Origin: Clostridia bacterium
GTDB lineage: Bacteria; Bacillota; Clostridia; Oscillospirales; Acutalibacteraceae
Assembly (NCBI GenBank): GCA_017550105.1
Contig: JAFYLQ010000026.1
Span: forward strand, 1-44,491
Length of the DNA stretch: 44,491 nt
Direction: 5' to 3'
This document shows, piece by piece, positions 23,745 to 32,651 of the stretch; the stretch's first letter is position 1, and each line of letters starts with the position of its first letter. The notes below the pieces were generated by a model, which made no database searches, had not been told where the DNA came from, and was given only the letters and a program-made list of their open reading frames with translations. Position numbers and translations under genes: made by a program.

Positions 23745-24638
23745 TTAGTGATGGTGATGATGCTTGTGTCGAGAATTGTTTTCTGCTTCAAGCTTACAAA
23801 TTTTATCGGCGCATACCTCATTCACGCTTTCGATTTCTATTGTCGAGTGCTCAACACCATTAGCCTTAAGAAATTCACGTACCCTTCCCCTAATGATACT
23901 ACCCTCAGAATCGGTAACAACGTGCATTGTTGAGCAATTATTGATTCCATCAAAGCTTCTTAAATGAAAATGGTGAACGTCACTAACACCCTCAATCCCG
24001 TTTAATTCGTCACAAAGTTTTTTTACATCAATATCTTTAGGTGCTTTTTCAAGGAAGACATTTACTACCTCAAGCAGATTTTTAAGTGCATTAATTACAA
24101 TAAATACCGCAAGACAAATTGACATTATAGAATCAAGATAGCTAAAATCAGTAAACCGCATAACAATTGCACCAATTAACACTACAACCCATCCGAGAAC
24201 GTCCTCAAGCATATGGAGATTCACCGCCTTCTGATTGAGTGAACCGCCACCTCGGGTAAAGAACACCGCAACAAAATTCACAATAACGCCCACAACGGCA
24301 AAAACAATCATACCGTTATAATTAATTGGTTCGGGAGTTATAATACGTAATATTGCGTTATAAATTACTATAACCGAGCCTAACAGAAGAATAATGCAGG
24401 TTATAACACACCCTAAAAGAGAGTACCTTGAATAACCGTATGTATATTTTACATCTGCTTCTCTTTTACTCTTTTTTTCAAGAAGAAAGGATACAAGAAT
24501 GGTGATTGCATCACCAAAATCGTGCACCGCGTCAGAAATTATTGCAACACTGCCCGTCAAGGCACCGCCGAAAAATTCAAACACAGAAAAGAACAGATTT
24601 AAAACAAAGGCAATAAGGATTTTAAATTCACTTTTCAT
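23745..24638 (-). CDS. cation diffusion facilitator, probable zinc exporter
   Basis: About 297 residues. Six membrane helices are followed by a cytoplasmic domain, as usual for CDF proteins. The transport-site motifs are DAVHDFGDA in helix 2 and HMLEDVLG in helix 5, the His/Asp pattern common in zinc and related exporters of the CzcD type. The C terminus ends in HKHHHHH, a metal-binding tail encoded in the genome. The ATG at 24638 follows GGAGGG; in-frame codons up to 24689 have no ribosome binding site. A TetR regulator is divergent, and an 18-bp inverted repeat lies upstream. Confidence 0.9.
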   Translation of the reverse strand: MKSEFKILIAFVLNLFFSVFEFFGGALTGSVAIISDAVHDFGDAITILVSFLLEKKSKREADVKYTYGYSRYSLLGCVITCIILLLGSVIVIYNAILRIITPEPINYNGMIVFAVVGVIVNFVAVFFTRGGGSLNQKAVNLHMLEDVLGWVVVLIGAIVMRFTDFSYLDSIMSICLAVFIVINALKNLLEVVNVFLEKAPKDIDVKKLCDELNGIEGVSDVHHFHLRSFDGINNCSTMHVVTDSEGSIIRGRVREFLKANGVEHSTIEIESVNEVCADKICKLEAENNSRHKHHHHH

Positions 24639-24664
24639 ACCAAACCCTCCGATTGACAATAAAG

Positions 24665-24682
24665 TATTGTAATGATACAATA
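24665..24682. promoter_or_regulatory. candidate operator before the cation exporter gene
   Basis: A perfect inverted repeat, TATTGTA-N4-TACAATA, 26 bases from the exporter start codon, in the gap between the exporter and the TetR gene. It has the right size and place for a TetR-type or metal-regulator operator. Confidence 0.5.
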
Positions 24683-24754
24683 TATTCAATACCGAACTAT
24701 GTGTTCATTATTTTATCTAAATAACAGGTCAGTTACAATAATCAAACCCTTTAA

Positions 24755-24764
24755 AACGTACGTT
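24755..24764. promoter_or_regulatory. palindrome before the TetR gene
   Basis: A perfect 10-bp palindrome, AACGTACGTT, 35 bases upstream of the TetR start. It could be part of an autoregulatory operator; the evidence is the symmetry only. Confidence 0.35.
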
Positions 24765-24798
24765 ACTGAACAAAACAGAGAAATTGTATGGTGTGAAA

Positions 24799-25359
24799 AT
24801 GGACAGAAGACAAAGAAAAACACGTGAAGCAATATTTGATGCCTTTATTGATTTATTATCCGAAAAAGACTTTAATCAAATTACAGTTGCGGAAATTATT
24901 GAAAAAGCGGATATCGGCAGAGCCACCTTTTATGCTCATTTTGAAACAAAGGACTATTTACTAAAGGAGCTTAGCGAGGAATTGTTTTGCCATATTTTCG
25001 ATTCGGTAAATAACGAAAATACTGAACACAGGCATATATTCAACTGTAATGAACACGATTCAATATTTTTGCACTTATTCCGACATTTTGAAAAAAACGA
25101 CAATAATATACTTAAATTACTATCCTGCAGAAACAACGAATTGTTTTTAAGGTATTTTAAAACCGATTTAAAACTATTAATTAAAAAACAATTACCTGCA
25201 TTGAATTATATTCAGTTCGAAGGATTACCCGAGGATTTTGTAATCAACCATATATCATCAACCTTTGTGGAAACAGTAAAATGGTGGGTAAATAACGGTA
25301 TGAAGGAATCGGATGAGGAGATAAACGAATATTTCAGTAAGTTTTTGCACATCAAATAA
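24799..25359 (+). CDS. TetR/AcrR-family transcriptional regulator
   Basis: 186 residues. The N-terminal helix-turn-helix is typical: ITVAEIIEKADIGRATFYAH followed by FETKDYLLKEL. The C-terminal ligand domain is unassigned but has the length of the family. The ATG at 24799 gives the usual start before the DNA-binding domain; in-frame TTG 24784 and GTG 24793 are alternatives, and the ribosome binding site is weak. Because it is divergent from the cation exporter and shares its regulatory gap, it may control the exporter and itself. That link is inferred from position. A perfect terminator follows. Confidence 0.88.
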   Translation: MDRRQRKTREAIFDAFIDLLSEKDFNQITVAEIIEKADIGRATFYAHFETKDYLLKELSEELFCHIFDSVNNENTEHRHIFNCNEHDSIFLHLFRHFEKNDNNILKLLSCRNNELFLRYFKTDLKLLIKKQLPALNYIQFEGLPEDFVINHISSTFVETVKWWVNNGMKESDEEINEYFSKFLHIK

Positions 25360-25396
25360 AAAAGTCTCTTTATCAGTGGATAAAGAGACTTTTTAT
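25358..25396. terminator. bidirectional terminator between TetR gene and cysK
   Basis: Perfect 12-bp stem AGTCTCTTTATC/GATAAAGAGACT around AGTG. T5 follows on one side and A6 precedes on the other, so it ends both convergent genes and overlaps the cysK stop. Confidence 0.9.
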
Positions 25397-26322
25397 TAAA
25401 ACAACTGAGTTGACATATATCTGCTGCCTGAGTCGGGAAGTAAAACAACTATTGTTTTGCCTTCGTTTTCGGGTAGCTTTGCTTTTTCTATGGCAGCTTT
25501 GAGTGCGGCACCTGAGGATATGCCTACTAAAAGCCCCTCTTTATTACCCAAAAGCCTTGCGAAATTATAAGCGTCCTCATCGCTAACGACTAATACCTCA
25601 TCAACGACATTTAAATCAAGCACAGTGGGTACAAGGCCTGCACCGATTCCCTGTATGCCATGTGTCCCTGACAAGCCTTTGGTTATAACCGGTGATTTTT
25701 CGGGTTCGACACCTATGATTTTAATATTGTTGTTTTGGGTTTTCAGGTATTCCCCTGTTCCTGTTATTGTACCGCCCGTGCCGATACCCGCAACAAAAAT
25801 ATCAACCTCACCGTCGGTATCTTCGTAAATTTCGGGACCAGTCGTTTTAAAATGAGCATTTGCATTAGCCTTATTATTGAATTGGTCGGGTATAAAGCTA
25901 TCGGGAATTTCTTTTAAAAGCTCCTCTGCTTTTGCAATAGCACCCGCCATACCCTTTGAGCCGTCGGTTAAAACCACCTCGGCACCGTAAGTCTTCATAA
26001 GCTTTATACGTTCAGGAGACATAGAATCGGGCATAACAATCATTGCTTTATATCCCTTAGCAAGAGCAACTGCCGCAAGTCCGATACCCGTATTGCCCGA
26101 CGTAGGCTCGATTATCACTGAGTTTTGGTTAATTAAGCCTTTTCTTTCCGCATCCTCAATTAACTCCAACGCGGCTCTATCCTTAACCGAACCTGTCGGA
26201 TTCAGAAACTCAACCTTAGCAAGTAATCGGGCTTTTAATTTATATTCCTTTTCAATATTTGAAAGCTCAACCAATGGAGTTCTGCCGATTAATTCGGTAA
26301 CAGATTTATAAACTCTTGACAT
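25396..26322 (-). CDS. cysK: cysteine synthase A (O-acetylserine sulfhydrylase)
   Basis: 308 residues. PLP enzyme making cysteine from O-acetylserine and sulphide. The PLP Lys is in GSVKDRA, the substrate loop is TSGNTG, and the phosphate-binding loop is GTGGT. GIQGIGAG and the C-terminal PDSGSRYMS are typical of CysK. The gene starts nine bases after the GTPase/NYN fusion, and its ribosome binding site AAGGTG overlaps that stop codon, so translation is likely coupled. It is the last gene of the long minus-strand run. Confidence 0.95.
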   Translation of the reverse strand: MSRVYKSVTELIGRTPLVELSNIEKEYKLKARLLAKVEFLNPTGSVKDRAALELIEDAERKGLINQNSVIIEPTSGNTGIGLAAVALAKGYKAMIVMPDSMSPERIKLMKTYGAEVVLTDGSKGMAGAIAKAEELLKEIPDSFIPDQFNNKANANAHFKTTGPEIYEDTDGEVDIFVAGIGTGGTITGTGEYLKTQNNNIKIIGVEPEKSPVITKGLSGTHGIQGIGAGLVPTVLDLNVVDEVLVVSDEDAYNFARLLGNKEGLLVGISSGAALKAAIEKAKLPENEGKTIVVLLPDSGSRYMSTQLF

Positions 26323-26331
26323 ATAATCACC

Positions 26332-28923
26332 TTATTCCGTTTCAAATGAAATCAGTTTTATAAGCTCACCAATCTTCTGTGGTCTTGGCTTGTTAATTTT
26401 AAAAAGCAGGTCATCAATATTCTTTTCGACTGCGATAATTTCACGCTCAAATTCCTTGGCAGAAACGCGAACAACACCGAAGCGCACCGCAGAAAGCTGA
26501 ATAAGATTATCAGAGGTTACTACCCTTACGTTGTCATTTTTACCTATATCACTTATGAGCTTTTCGATATAATTATCCCCAAGCTCTCTTTCCTTTGTAA
26601 AAACAACCTTAATGTTATTATACGTGAATTTTTCACCTTTATTTGACGGCACCTTATAGGCATCAAAAACAAGGACAGTTTCATATTTTGTAAAAGCACT
26701 GTAATTGCACAATATATCCATAAGCCTGTCACGTGCCGCCTCAAGATTGGTTTTGGCAAGTGCTTTTAATTCATCCCATGCAAAGATAACGTTGTAGCCG
26801 TCAATTATTACATATTTTTTACGGGGTGTTACGTTATATTCGGATTGAACAGGCTTTTTGGGTGTTTTGTTGTGTGAATATCTGTAATACGGGTGCTTAT
26901 CGGGACCAAATTCACGCTCCATTATTGCTTCGAGCTCTTTATCGTCAATATGAAAATTACGTTTATTAAGGTTTACCTCGTATGGTGTTTTTTCCTGAGT
27001 AAGGCAGGAATCAATATGCATATATTCTTTAACCTTATCCCATTTTACGTTAAAGCCTGCACCGTGAGCGCAAAAAACTGAATCAGGGGTATTCTCCAAA
27101 TCACTTTCGGGTGAATAACGTGCATTGGCTATAACCTCGTCTGAGTTATGGCAAATATCATACCCGCAAACGTCACAGAAAAAACGTCCCCTTCCACCTG
27201 TGTATGAAGCAACCTCGGTGGCGTAACCGTTTAATGAAACCACGGGTGCTTTACCTGTAATAATAGTAAATCCATTTGACTCCTCGGGTGAATCAAAGGT
27301 ACCGTTTTTCATTCTTATGTCACTTATTGCCCTGCCGATTTGCTCGGTGGGTACCTCTAACCTGAAGCTATAATAAGGCTCTAAAAGGACGGATTTTGCC
27401 TGCATTAAGCCCTGCCTTACGGCACGGTAGGTGGACTGTCTGAAATCGCCGCCCTCTGTGTGCTTTAAATGGGCTCTGCCTGCAGCAAGAGTAATTTTGA
27501 TATCCGTTATAGGCGAACCTGTAAGTACACCTAAATGCTCTTTTTCGCTTAAATGAGCAAGTATTAAATTCTGCCAGTTTCTATCGAGAGAATCCTCGTT
27601 GCATTTACTTGTGAACACAAGACCGCTACCACGTGGCAAGGGTTCTAAAATCAAATGAACCTCTGCATAATGTCGCAAGGGCTCATAGTGACCCACACCC
27701 TCAACGGTATCTTCAATAGTTTCTTTATAAAGTACTCTGCCCGAGTCGATTTCAACGTCAACGTCAAAGCGTTCCGATATAATGCCCTTTAAAATTTCGG
27801 TCTGTATATCACCCATTAATGATACGTGTATTTCCTGCAAAAAGGAGTTCCACGAAACGTGAAGCTGAGGGTCCTCGGACTCTAACAAACGAAGCTTGGG
27901 CAAGAAGCTTTGCGCATCGCAATTATCGGGCAACACAACCCTGTAATTCATAACGGGCTCAAGGAAGCTCTCGGAAAAGGACTCCTCAGAGCCTAAACCG
28001 TCACCGCAATTAAGTGCAGAAAGCCCTGTTACAACACAGACACCACCTGCAGTCATTTCGTCAACACTTACGTACTTCTGCCCCGAATAAATACGTATGC
28101 CGTTAATTTTCTCATTTCTGCCATTATATGACAACGTTTCCTTTACCTTAAGTGAGCCACCCGTTATTTTAAGATGAGTAAGTCTTTCGCCCTTGGGGTC
28201 GTGAGTAATCTTGAAGGCTTTGGCAGAAAACTCGTCAGGATAGCTTTTCACCCTGATATATTTGTAAAGCCCCTGCATAAATTCATCAAGACCCTGCGAT
28301 TTAAGACCCGAGCCGAAATAACAAGGTACAACAAGACGTTTAGCAACCATTACAACAATATCGCTATCATTAACAACACCTGTATTAAAATACTGTTCTA
28401 ATACGTTTTCGTCACATACTGCGATATTTTCATAAAATTCATCAGTATCAGGATTTGTAAAATCGACTATACATTCACCGCATAATTCCTTTAAATCATT
28501 AATTATTTCCCTTTCAGGAAGTCGGGCAAAGTCCATTTTCGTAACGAAAACAAACGTAGGTATATTGTAGCTTTTTAAAAGCTTCCAAAGAGTTCTGGTG
28601 TGTGATTGAACACCATCGGTACCGCTGATAACAAGAATGGCGTAATCAAGAATTTTTAAAATTCTTTCGGTCTCTGATGAGAAATCAACGTGACCCGGTG
28701 TATCAAGAAGGGTTATTTGTAAATCATCAATTTCAAAAACTGACTGACCCGCAAAAATTGTGATACCTCTTTCCTTTTCGAGGGTATGAGTATCCATAGT
28801 CGTATCACCATTATCAACACGACCCAATTTTCGTATTTTACCTGCTTTATACAACAAAGCTTCGGCTAAGGTTGTTTTACCCGCATCAACGTGCGCGAGT
28901 ATTCCTACTACTGTTTTTTTCAT
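26332..28923 (-). CDS. Tet(M)/EF-G-like translational GTPase fused to a Rae1/YacP-type NYN ribonuclease
   Basis: 863 residues. Residues 1 to about 640 form an EF-G-type factor close to ribosomal protection proteins: G1 AHVDAGKTT (10-18), RGIT (52-55), DTPGH (74-78), TKMD (128-131), then the later EF-G-type domains. Residues about 701-863 are a NYN/PIN-like nuclease: VIIDGYNVIFAW (Asp about 708), VFDAYK (Asp about 754), GDN (about 783) and TSDN (about 805). This pattern matches YacP (Rae1), which in Bacillus subtilis cleaves mRNA in the ribosomal A site. A linker has several Cys (583, 586, 591, 618). ATG at 28923 follows AAAGGG. Automatic annotation as tetracycline resistance would be misleading. 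Ribosome-targeted mRNA cleavage is inferred. Confidence 0.88.
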   Translation of the reverse strand: MKKTVVGILAHVDAGKTTLAEALLYKAGKIRKLGRVDNGDTTMDTHTLEKERGITIFAGQSVFEIDDLQITLLDTPGHVDFSSETERILKILDYAILVISGTDGVQSHTRTLWKLLKSYNIPTFVFVTKMDFARLPEREIINDLKELCGECIVDFTNPDTDEFYENIAVCDENVLEQYFNTGVVNDSDIVVMVAKRLVVPCYFGSGLKSQGLDEFMQGLYKYIRVKSYPDEFSAKAFKITHDPKGERLTHLKITGGSLKVKETLSYNGRNEKINGIRIYSGQKYVSVDEMTAGGVCVVTGLSALNCGDGLGSEESFSESFLEPVMNYRVVLPDNCDAQSFLPKLRLLESEDPQLHVSWNSFLQEIHVSLMGDIQTEILKGIISERFDVDVEIDSGRVLYKETIEDTVEGVGHYEPLRHYAEVHLILEPLPRGSGLVFTSKCNEDSLDRNWQNLILAHLSEKEHLGVLTGSPITDIKITLAAGRAHLKHTEGGDFRQSTYRAVRQGLMQAKSVLLEPYYSFRLEVPTEQIGRAISDIRMKNGTFDSPEESNGFTIITGKAPVVSLNGYATEVASYTGGRGRFFCDVCGYDICHNSDEVIANARYSPESDLENTPDSVFCAHGAGFNVKWDKVKEYMHIDSCLTQEKTPYEVNLNKRNFHIDDKELEAIMEREFGPDKHPYYRYSHNKTPKKPVQSEYNVTPRKKYVIIDGYNVIFAWDELKALAKTNLEAARDRLMDILCNYSAFTKYETVLVFDAYKVPSNKGEKFTYNNIKVVFTKERELGDNYIEKLISDIGKNDNVRVVTSDNLIQLSAVRFGVVRVSAKEFEREIIAVEKNIDDLLFKINKPRPQKIGELIKLISFETE

Positions 28924-28936
28924 ATAACCCTTTTGC

Positions 28937-28968
28937 AAAAACCGACAGAACAGCCTTGCTCTGTCGGT
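28937..28968 (-). terminator. terminator or attenuator between clpE and the GTPase fusion
   Basis: ACCGACAGA (28941-28949) pairs with TCTGTCGGT (28960-28968); on the minus strand the hairpin is followed by TTTTTGC. The downstream gene starts only 14 bases later, so it must rely on readthrough or on a promoter I cannot see. Confidence 0.8.
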
Positions 28969-28976
28969 AATTAAAT

Positions 28977-31286
28977 TTATTTAAAAGTAACTTCTATTTC
29001 GCCGTCAACAGCCGTAACAGAAATCTCGTTAACGAGTGCACCTGCATTATCAATAAGAATATTTGCAACCTTATCTTCAACACATTTACGGATAGTACGT
29101 CTTATATCACGTGCACCTCTGCCACCGTCTTCACTCTTTTCGGCAATAATTTCACATACGCCGTCACCAACAACAAGCTCGATGCCCTTGTCCTTAAGGG
29201 GTTGACGGAATTCCTCAATAAGAATTGCCGCAATTTTTACAAGCTCTGCCTTACCCAAGGTATTGAAAACAACAATTTCATCAACACGGCCTAAAAACTC
29301 GGGTCTTAAGAATTCCTTAAGAGCCTTCATGGCTTTGTCCTTTGATGCGGTATTCTTATCACGATTGAAACCAAGAGCATTTTCAGTAATATGACTGCCT
29401 GCATTAGAAGTCATAATTATAACTGTGTTTTCAAAGCTTACTGTTCTGCCCTGCGCATCGTTAGTTTTGCCTTCATCAAGAATTTGAAGAAGGATATTCA
29501 TAACGTCGGGATGTGCCTTTTCAATTTCATCGAAAAGCACAACTGAATAAGGCTTTCTTCTTACCTTTTCGGTAAGCTGACCTGCCTCGTCATAGCCCAC
29601 GTATCCGGGAGGCGAACCGATGAGCCTTGAAACGCTATGCTTTTCCATAAACTCGGACATATCAAGCCTTATAAGAGTTTCGGGAGTTTCAAAAAGCTCG
29701 TTTGCAAGTTGTTTTACAAGTTCGGTTTTACCAACACCTGTAGGACCAACAAAAATGAATGATGCAGGCTTTCTCACGGCAGAAATCTGAACTCTGCTAC
29801 GTCTGATAGCAGCCGCAAGAACCTCAACTGCCTCGTCCTGCCCGATAATTCTTGCTTTAAGCTTATCGGCAAGGTTTGAAAGCTTACGCATATCATTTTC
29901 GATGATTTTAGACGTAGGTATACCCGTCCAAAGGTTAATAACCTTAGCAACGTCCTCCTCGGTAACATCGTTATCATCGGCTTTTACTTTAACGGCGGCA
30001 ATCTCCTTTTCAATTGCCATTTTATCCGCCTTGAGCATTGAAATTGCTTCGTAATCAGGACCGTTTTCATCGGTAACGTTAAGAAGCTCTTCCTCTTGCT
30101 CTGCAAGGTCCTCAAGCTTTTTAGTAAGCTTCTGATAGTCGCTTATAGCAACGTTTCTGAGGTTAGCGCAGGTGCATGCCTCATCAAGAAGGTCAATTGC
30201 CTTATCGGGCAAGAACCTGTCGTTAATATATCTTTCAGAAAGTAACACGGCTCTGTAAACAAGAGCGTCGGAAATCTTAACCTTATGGAAATCCTCGTAA
30301 TATTCCTTAATGCCTAAAAGCATTTTGTAACAGTCGGCAACTGAGGGCTCCTCAACCTTAACGGGTTGGAAACGTCTTTCGAGTGCCGCGTCCTTTTCAA
30401 TATGCTTACGGTATTCGTTAAAGGTAGTGGCACCAATTACCTGAATCTGCCCTCTTGAAAGAGCGGGTTTAAGGATATTAGCGGCGTTCATTGAGCCTTC
30501 GGCATCACCTGTACCAACAAGATTATGAACCTCGTCAATAAAGAGAATGATATTGCCCTCCGCCTTAACCTCGTCAACAAGACCCTTAATACGGCTTTCA
30601 AACTGACCACGGAACTGAGTACCCGCAACAAGAGAGGTAAGGTCAAGAAGATGTATTTCTTTATCGGCAATGCGAGCAGGAACGTCGCCCGAAGCAATCT
30701 TCAAGGCAAGACCCTCGGCAATTGCAGTTTTACCTACACCGGGCTCACCGATAAGGCAGGGGTTGTTCTTGGTTCTTCTGCAAAGGATTTGTGTTACACG
30801 ATAGATTTCGGTTTCTCTGCCGATTATACGGTCAATTTTACCCTCACGAGCCTTAGCAGTAAGGTCGGTACAATAAGAGCCAAGGAATTTACGCTTGGTT
30901 TTACGTTTTTTCTTCTTTTTCTTATCGTTTTTATTATCGGATTCTTCAGGCTCTTCGTCCTCTTCAACCTCGGCTTCAGCATTTTCACCCTGAGGAATGG
31001 CATTATTGCCACCGAAAAGATTTTGCATAAAGGGCATTGTACCTGCACCGCCCAACTGAAAATCATCCATATTCTCCATCATATCACCGAATTGTTCGCT
31101 GACTGCGTCAATATCCTCCTCGGTGATACCCATATTCTGCATCATCTGTTTTATGGGACCGATATTCATTTCTGAAGCACACTTAAGGCACAAGCCCTCC
31201 TGTGTGGTCTTTTCGCCCTCAACCTTGGAAATAAAAATAACTGCAGGGCGTTTTTTGCATTTACTGCATAACATTTTATTATTCAT
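28977..31286 (-). CDS. clpE: ClpE-like AAA+ unfoldase with N-terminal zinc finger
   Basis: 769 residues. The N terminus has a four-Cys zinc finger (C7, C10, C33, C36) like ClpE and McsA, instead of the Clp_N repeats of ClpC. A Met-rich segment follows, then an acidic stretch (102-117) and a Lys/Arg-rich stretch (122-133). Two AAA modules come next: GEPGVGKTA with IDEVHNLVG, and GPTGVGKTEL with FDEIEKAHPDV, separated by a coiled-coil middle domain. Such proteins feed substrates to ClpP. The charged linker is longer than in Bacillus ClpE. The ATG at 31286 follows GGGAG. pgsA ends 19 bases upstream. No CtsR or CIRCE site is evident. Confidence 0.85.
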   Translation of the reverse strand: MNNKMLCSKCKKRPAVIFISKVEGEKTTQEGLCLKCASEMNIGPIKQMMQNMGITEEDIDAVSEQFGDMMENMDDFQLGGAGTMPFMQNLFGGNNAIPQGENAEAEVEEDEEPEESDNKNDKKKKKKRKTKRKFLGSYCTDLTAKAREGKIDRIIGRETEIYRVTQILCRRTKNNPCLIGEPGVGKTAIAEGLALKIASGDVPARIADKEIHLLDLTSLVAGTQFRGQFESRIKGLVDEVKAEGNIILFIDEVHNLVGTGDAEGSMNAANILKPALSRGQIQVIGATTFNEYRKHIEKDAALERRFQPVKVEEPSVADCYKMLLGIKEYYEDFHKVKISDALVYRAVLLSERYINDRFLPDKAIDLLDEACTCANLRNVAISDYQKLTKKLEDLAEQEEELLNVTDENGPDYEAISMLKADKMAIEKEIAAVKVKADDNDVTEEDVAKVINLWTGIPTSKIIENDMRKLSNLADKLKARIIGQDEAVEVLAAAIRRSRVQISAVRKPASFIFVGPTGVGKTELVKQLANELFETPETLIRLDMSEFMEKHSVSRLIGSPPGYVGYDEAGQLTEKVRRKPYSVVLFDEIEKAHPDVMNILLQILDEGKTNDAQGRTVSFENTVIIMTSNAGSHITENALGFNRDKNTASKDKAMKALKEFLRPEFLGRVDEIVVFNTLGKAELVKIAAILIEEFRQPLKDKGIELVVGDGVCEIIAEKSEDGGRGARDIRRTIRKCVEDKVANILIDNAGALVNEISVTAVDGEIEVTFK

Positions 31287-31305
31287 TTAGTACTCCCGGG
31301 AAATC

Positions 31306-31920
31306 TTATTTTTTTGAAAACTTTTCTTTAAACTGACGGAAGGTGTCAGGTAAATAACTTATAAATGCAACAATTGTTAGTATTGCCGAAATAACAACCA
31401 GTATCATCATTACAACGGGCGGTAAAGTGAAGGTAACGTCTCTGAGCAAGCCAACCTCGGGTCCGAAGGCAACAATTACAAGCATAATTGCATAGAATGC
31501 AAAGGTTGCAACCTTACCGAAAATCTCGGCAGCAGAGGGACGAAGATTTAAAAGAAGCATAATACCGCCGAAAACAACCATTATTAACTCTTTAACGATA
31601 AACACAAGGAAAATCCAACTGAATGCTTTAAGGGTTGCATCGGTTGCCTTGTTGAAGGAAATAAAAAGTAACACAGCAAGTGTAATCTGTGTAAGCTTAT
31701 CTGCAACAGGGTCAAGCACCTTACCTAAAGCACTTACCTGATTGAATTTACGTGCAATTTTACCGTCAAGGAAATCAGAAATACCCGAAAGTGCAAGCAT
31801 TACAATAGCCCAGATAGGTTCACCGCTCATAAAGAAATATGCAAATACGGGAATTACAAGTATTCTTAATACGCTTAAAAGATTAGGTATTGTTAAACAA
31901 CCTTCAAATAAACCTTTCAT
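31306..31920 (-). CDS. pgsA: CDP-diacylglycerol--glycerol-3-phosphate 3-phosphatidyltransferase
   Basis: 204 residues with several membrane helices. The enzyme makes phosphatidylglycerol phosphate, the committed step to phosphatidylglycerol and cardiolipin. The CDP-alcohol phosphatidyltransferase signature is complete across SDFLDGKIAR and GKVLDPVADK, with all catalytic Asp present. The N-terminal IPNLLSVLRI is typical of PgsA. It lies between cvpA and clpE in the long operon, with GAGGT before the ATG at 31920. A different CDP-alcohol transferase cannot be excluded but is less likely. Confidence 0.9.
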   Translation of the reverse strand: MKGLFEGCLTIPNLLSVLRILVIPVFAYFFMSGEPIWAIVMLALSGISDFLDGKIARKFNQVSALGKVLDPVADKLTQITLAVLLFISFNKATDATLKAFSWIFLVFIVKELIMVVFGGIMLLLNLRPSAAEIFGKVATFAFYAIMLVIVAFGPEVGLLRDVTFTLPPVVMMILVVISAILTIVAFISYLPDTFRQFKEKFSKK

Positions 31921-31930
31921 CTTTATTACC

Positions 31931-32641
31931 TCACATCACAAAATTATTAAAGGGATTATTTTTAATTATAAATTGATATACGTAAGAATCAGAAATAACT
32001 TCCTCAAGCCACGGTATATCAACAACAAAAACTAACGGACAAATGGCAAGACAAATAATTGAAACTGCAATTATTGCCTTTATAATTCCTAAGCCACCAC
32101 CCAACAAGGTGTTAAGCTTTCCAACCACAGGTAACTTTTTAACTATTTTACTGAAAAGTGCAGAAACGTATTTAAGCACAAAGGAAAGAAGTATAAAAAG
32201 CACCACGAAGACAACAACCTCAAGAACTGACGTTATAATGTCTGAAGCCACGTTATCCATAAAGGCTTTTATTATATCTTCATTAGTAAAAAGTTCCTGA
32301 GTAATTGTGCTTAAATCCGTATCAATTTCAAACCCGAGACCTTGTGATAAATTTAAAACTCCCTCGGGCAAAGAACCCATCATTGCCTGAATTTTATCGT
32401 CAAAAGAGGAATCCTGAGACAAATTCAAAAGCACGTCTGTAAGCTTAGCCTCGATTTTATCATATAAAAATGAACTGTATATGAATTCAGTAACAGGTTT
32501 TGTAAATTTATATGACAGAAATCCCGAAAGGACAACCGAAACCGTGCCGAGCAAGGATAAAACAAAGCCTTTTTTTGCAGTTAAAATTATAATGCTTGCC
32601 GCAACTATTACTAAAACTATGTCAAAAATATAGTTTTCCAT
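31931..32641 (-). CDS. CvpA-family membrane protein
   Basis: 236 residues. Two helices at the N terminus (about residues 5-45) and two in the C-terminal half (about 135-165 and 185-210) surround a soluble segment, matching CvpA-family topology. The family is linked to colicin V production in E. coli and to envelope homeostasis elsewhere, but its biochemical role is unsettled. The end of the protein extends about 20 residues past the last helix. It lies between the DUF5711 gene and pgsA with gaps of about ten bases, and GAGGGG precedes its ATG. Confidence 0.85.
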   Translation of the reverse strand: MENYIFDIVLVIVAASIIILTAKKGFVLSLLGTVSVVLSGFLSYKFTKPVTEFIYSSFLYDKIEAKLTDVLLNLSQDSSFDDKIQAMMGSLPEGVLNLSQGLGFEIDTDLSTITQELFTNEDIIKAFMDNVASDIITSVLEVVVFVVLFILLSFVLKYVSALFSKIVKKLPVVGKLNTLLGGGLGIIKAIIAVSIICLAICPLVFVVDIPWLEEVISDSYVYQFIIKNNPFNNFVM

Positions 32642-32651
32642 AATGCACCCC

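Noticed and set aside
23745-23760. C-terminal His run of the cation exporter as a cloning tag
   Set aside because: It is part of HKHHHHH in a natural metal exporter; His-rich tails are normal in this family and no vector sequence is present.
26332-28923. Tetracycline resistance gene of the tet(M)/tet(O) type
   Set aside because: The GTPase part is similar, but the C-terminal NYN nuclease, the length of 863 residues, the housekeeping operon and the lack of mobile genes do not fit a classical resistance determinant.
30525-31175. 216-codon plus-strand frame opposite clpE
   Set aside because: Antisense to conserved AAA and linker codons; its Phe-rich product mirrors the Lys/Glu-rich linker. No ribosome binding site was seen.
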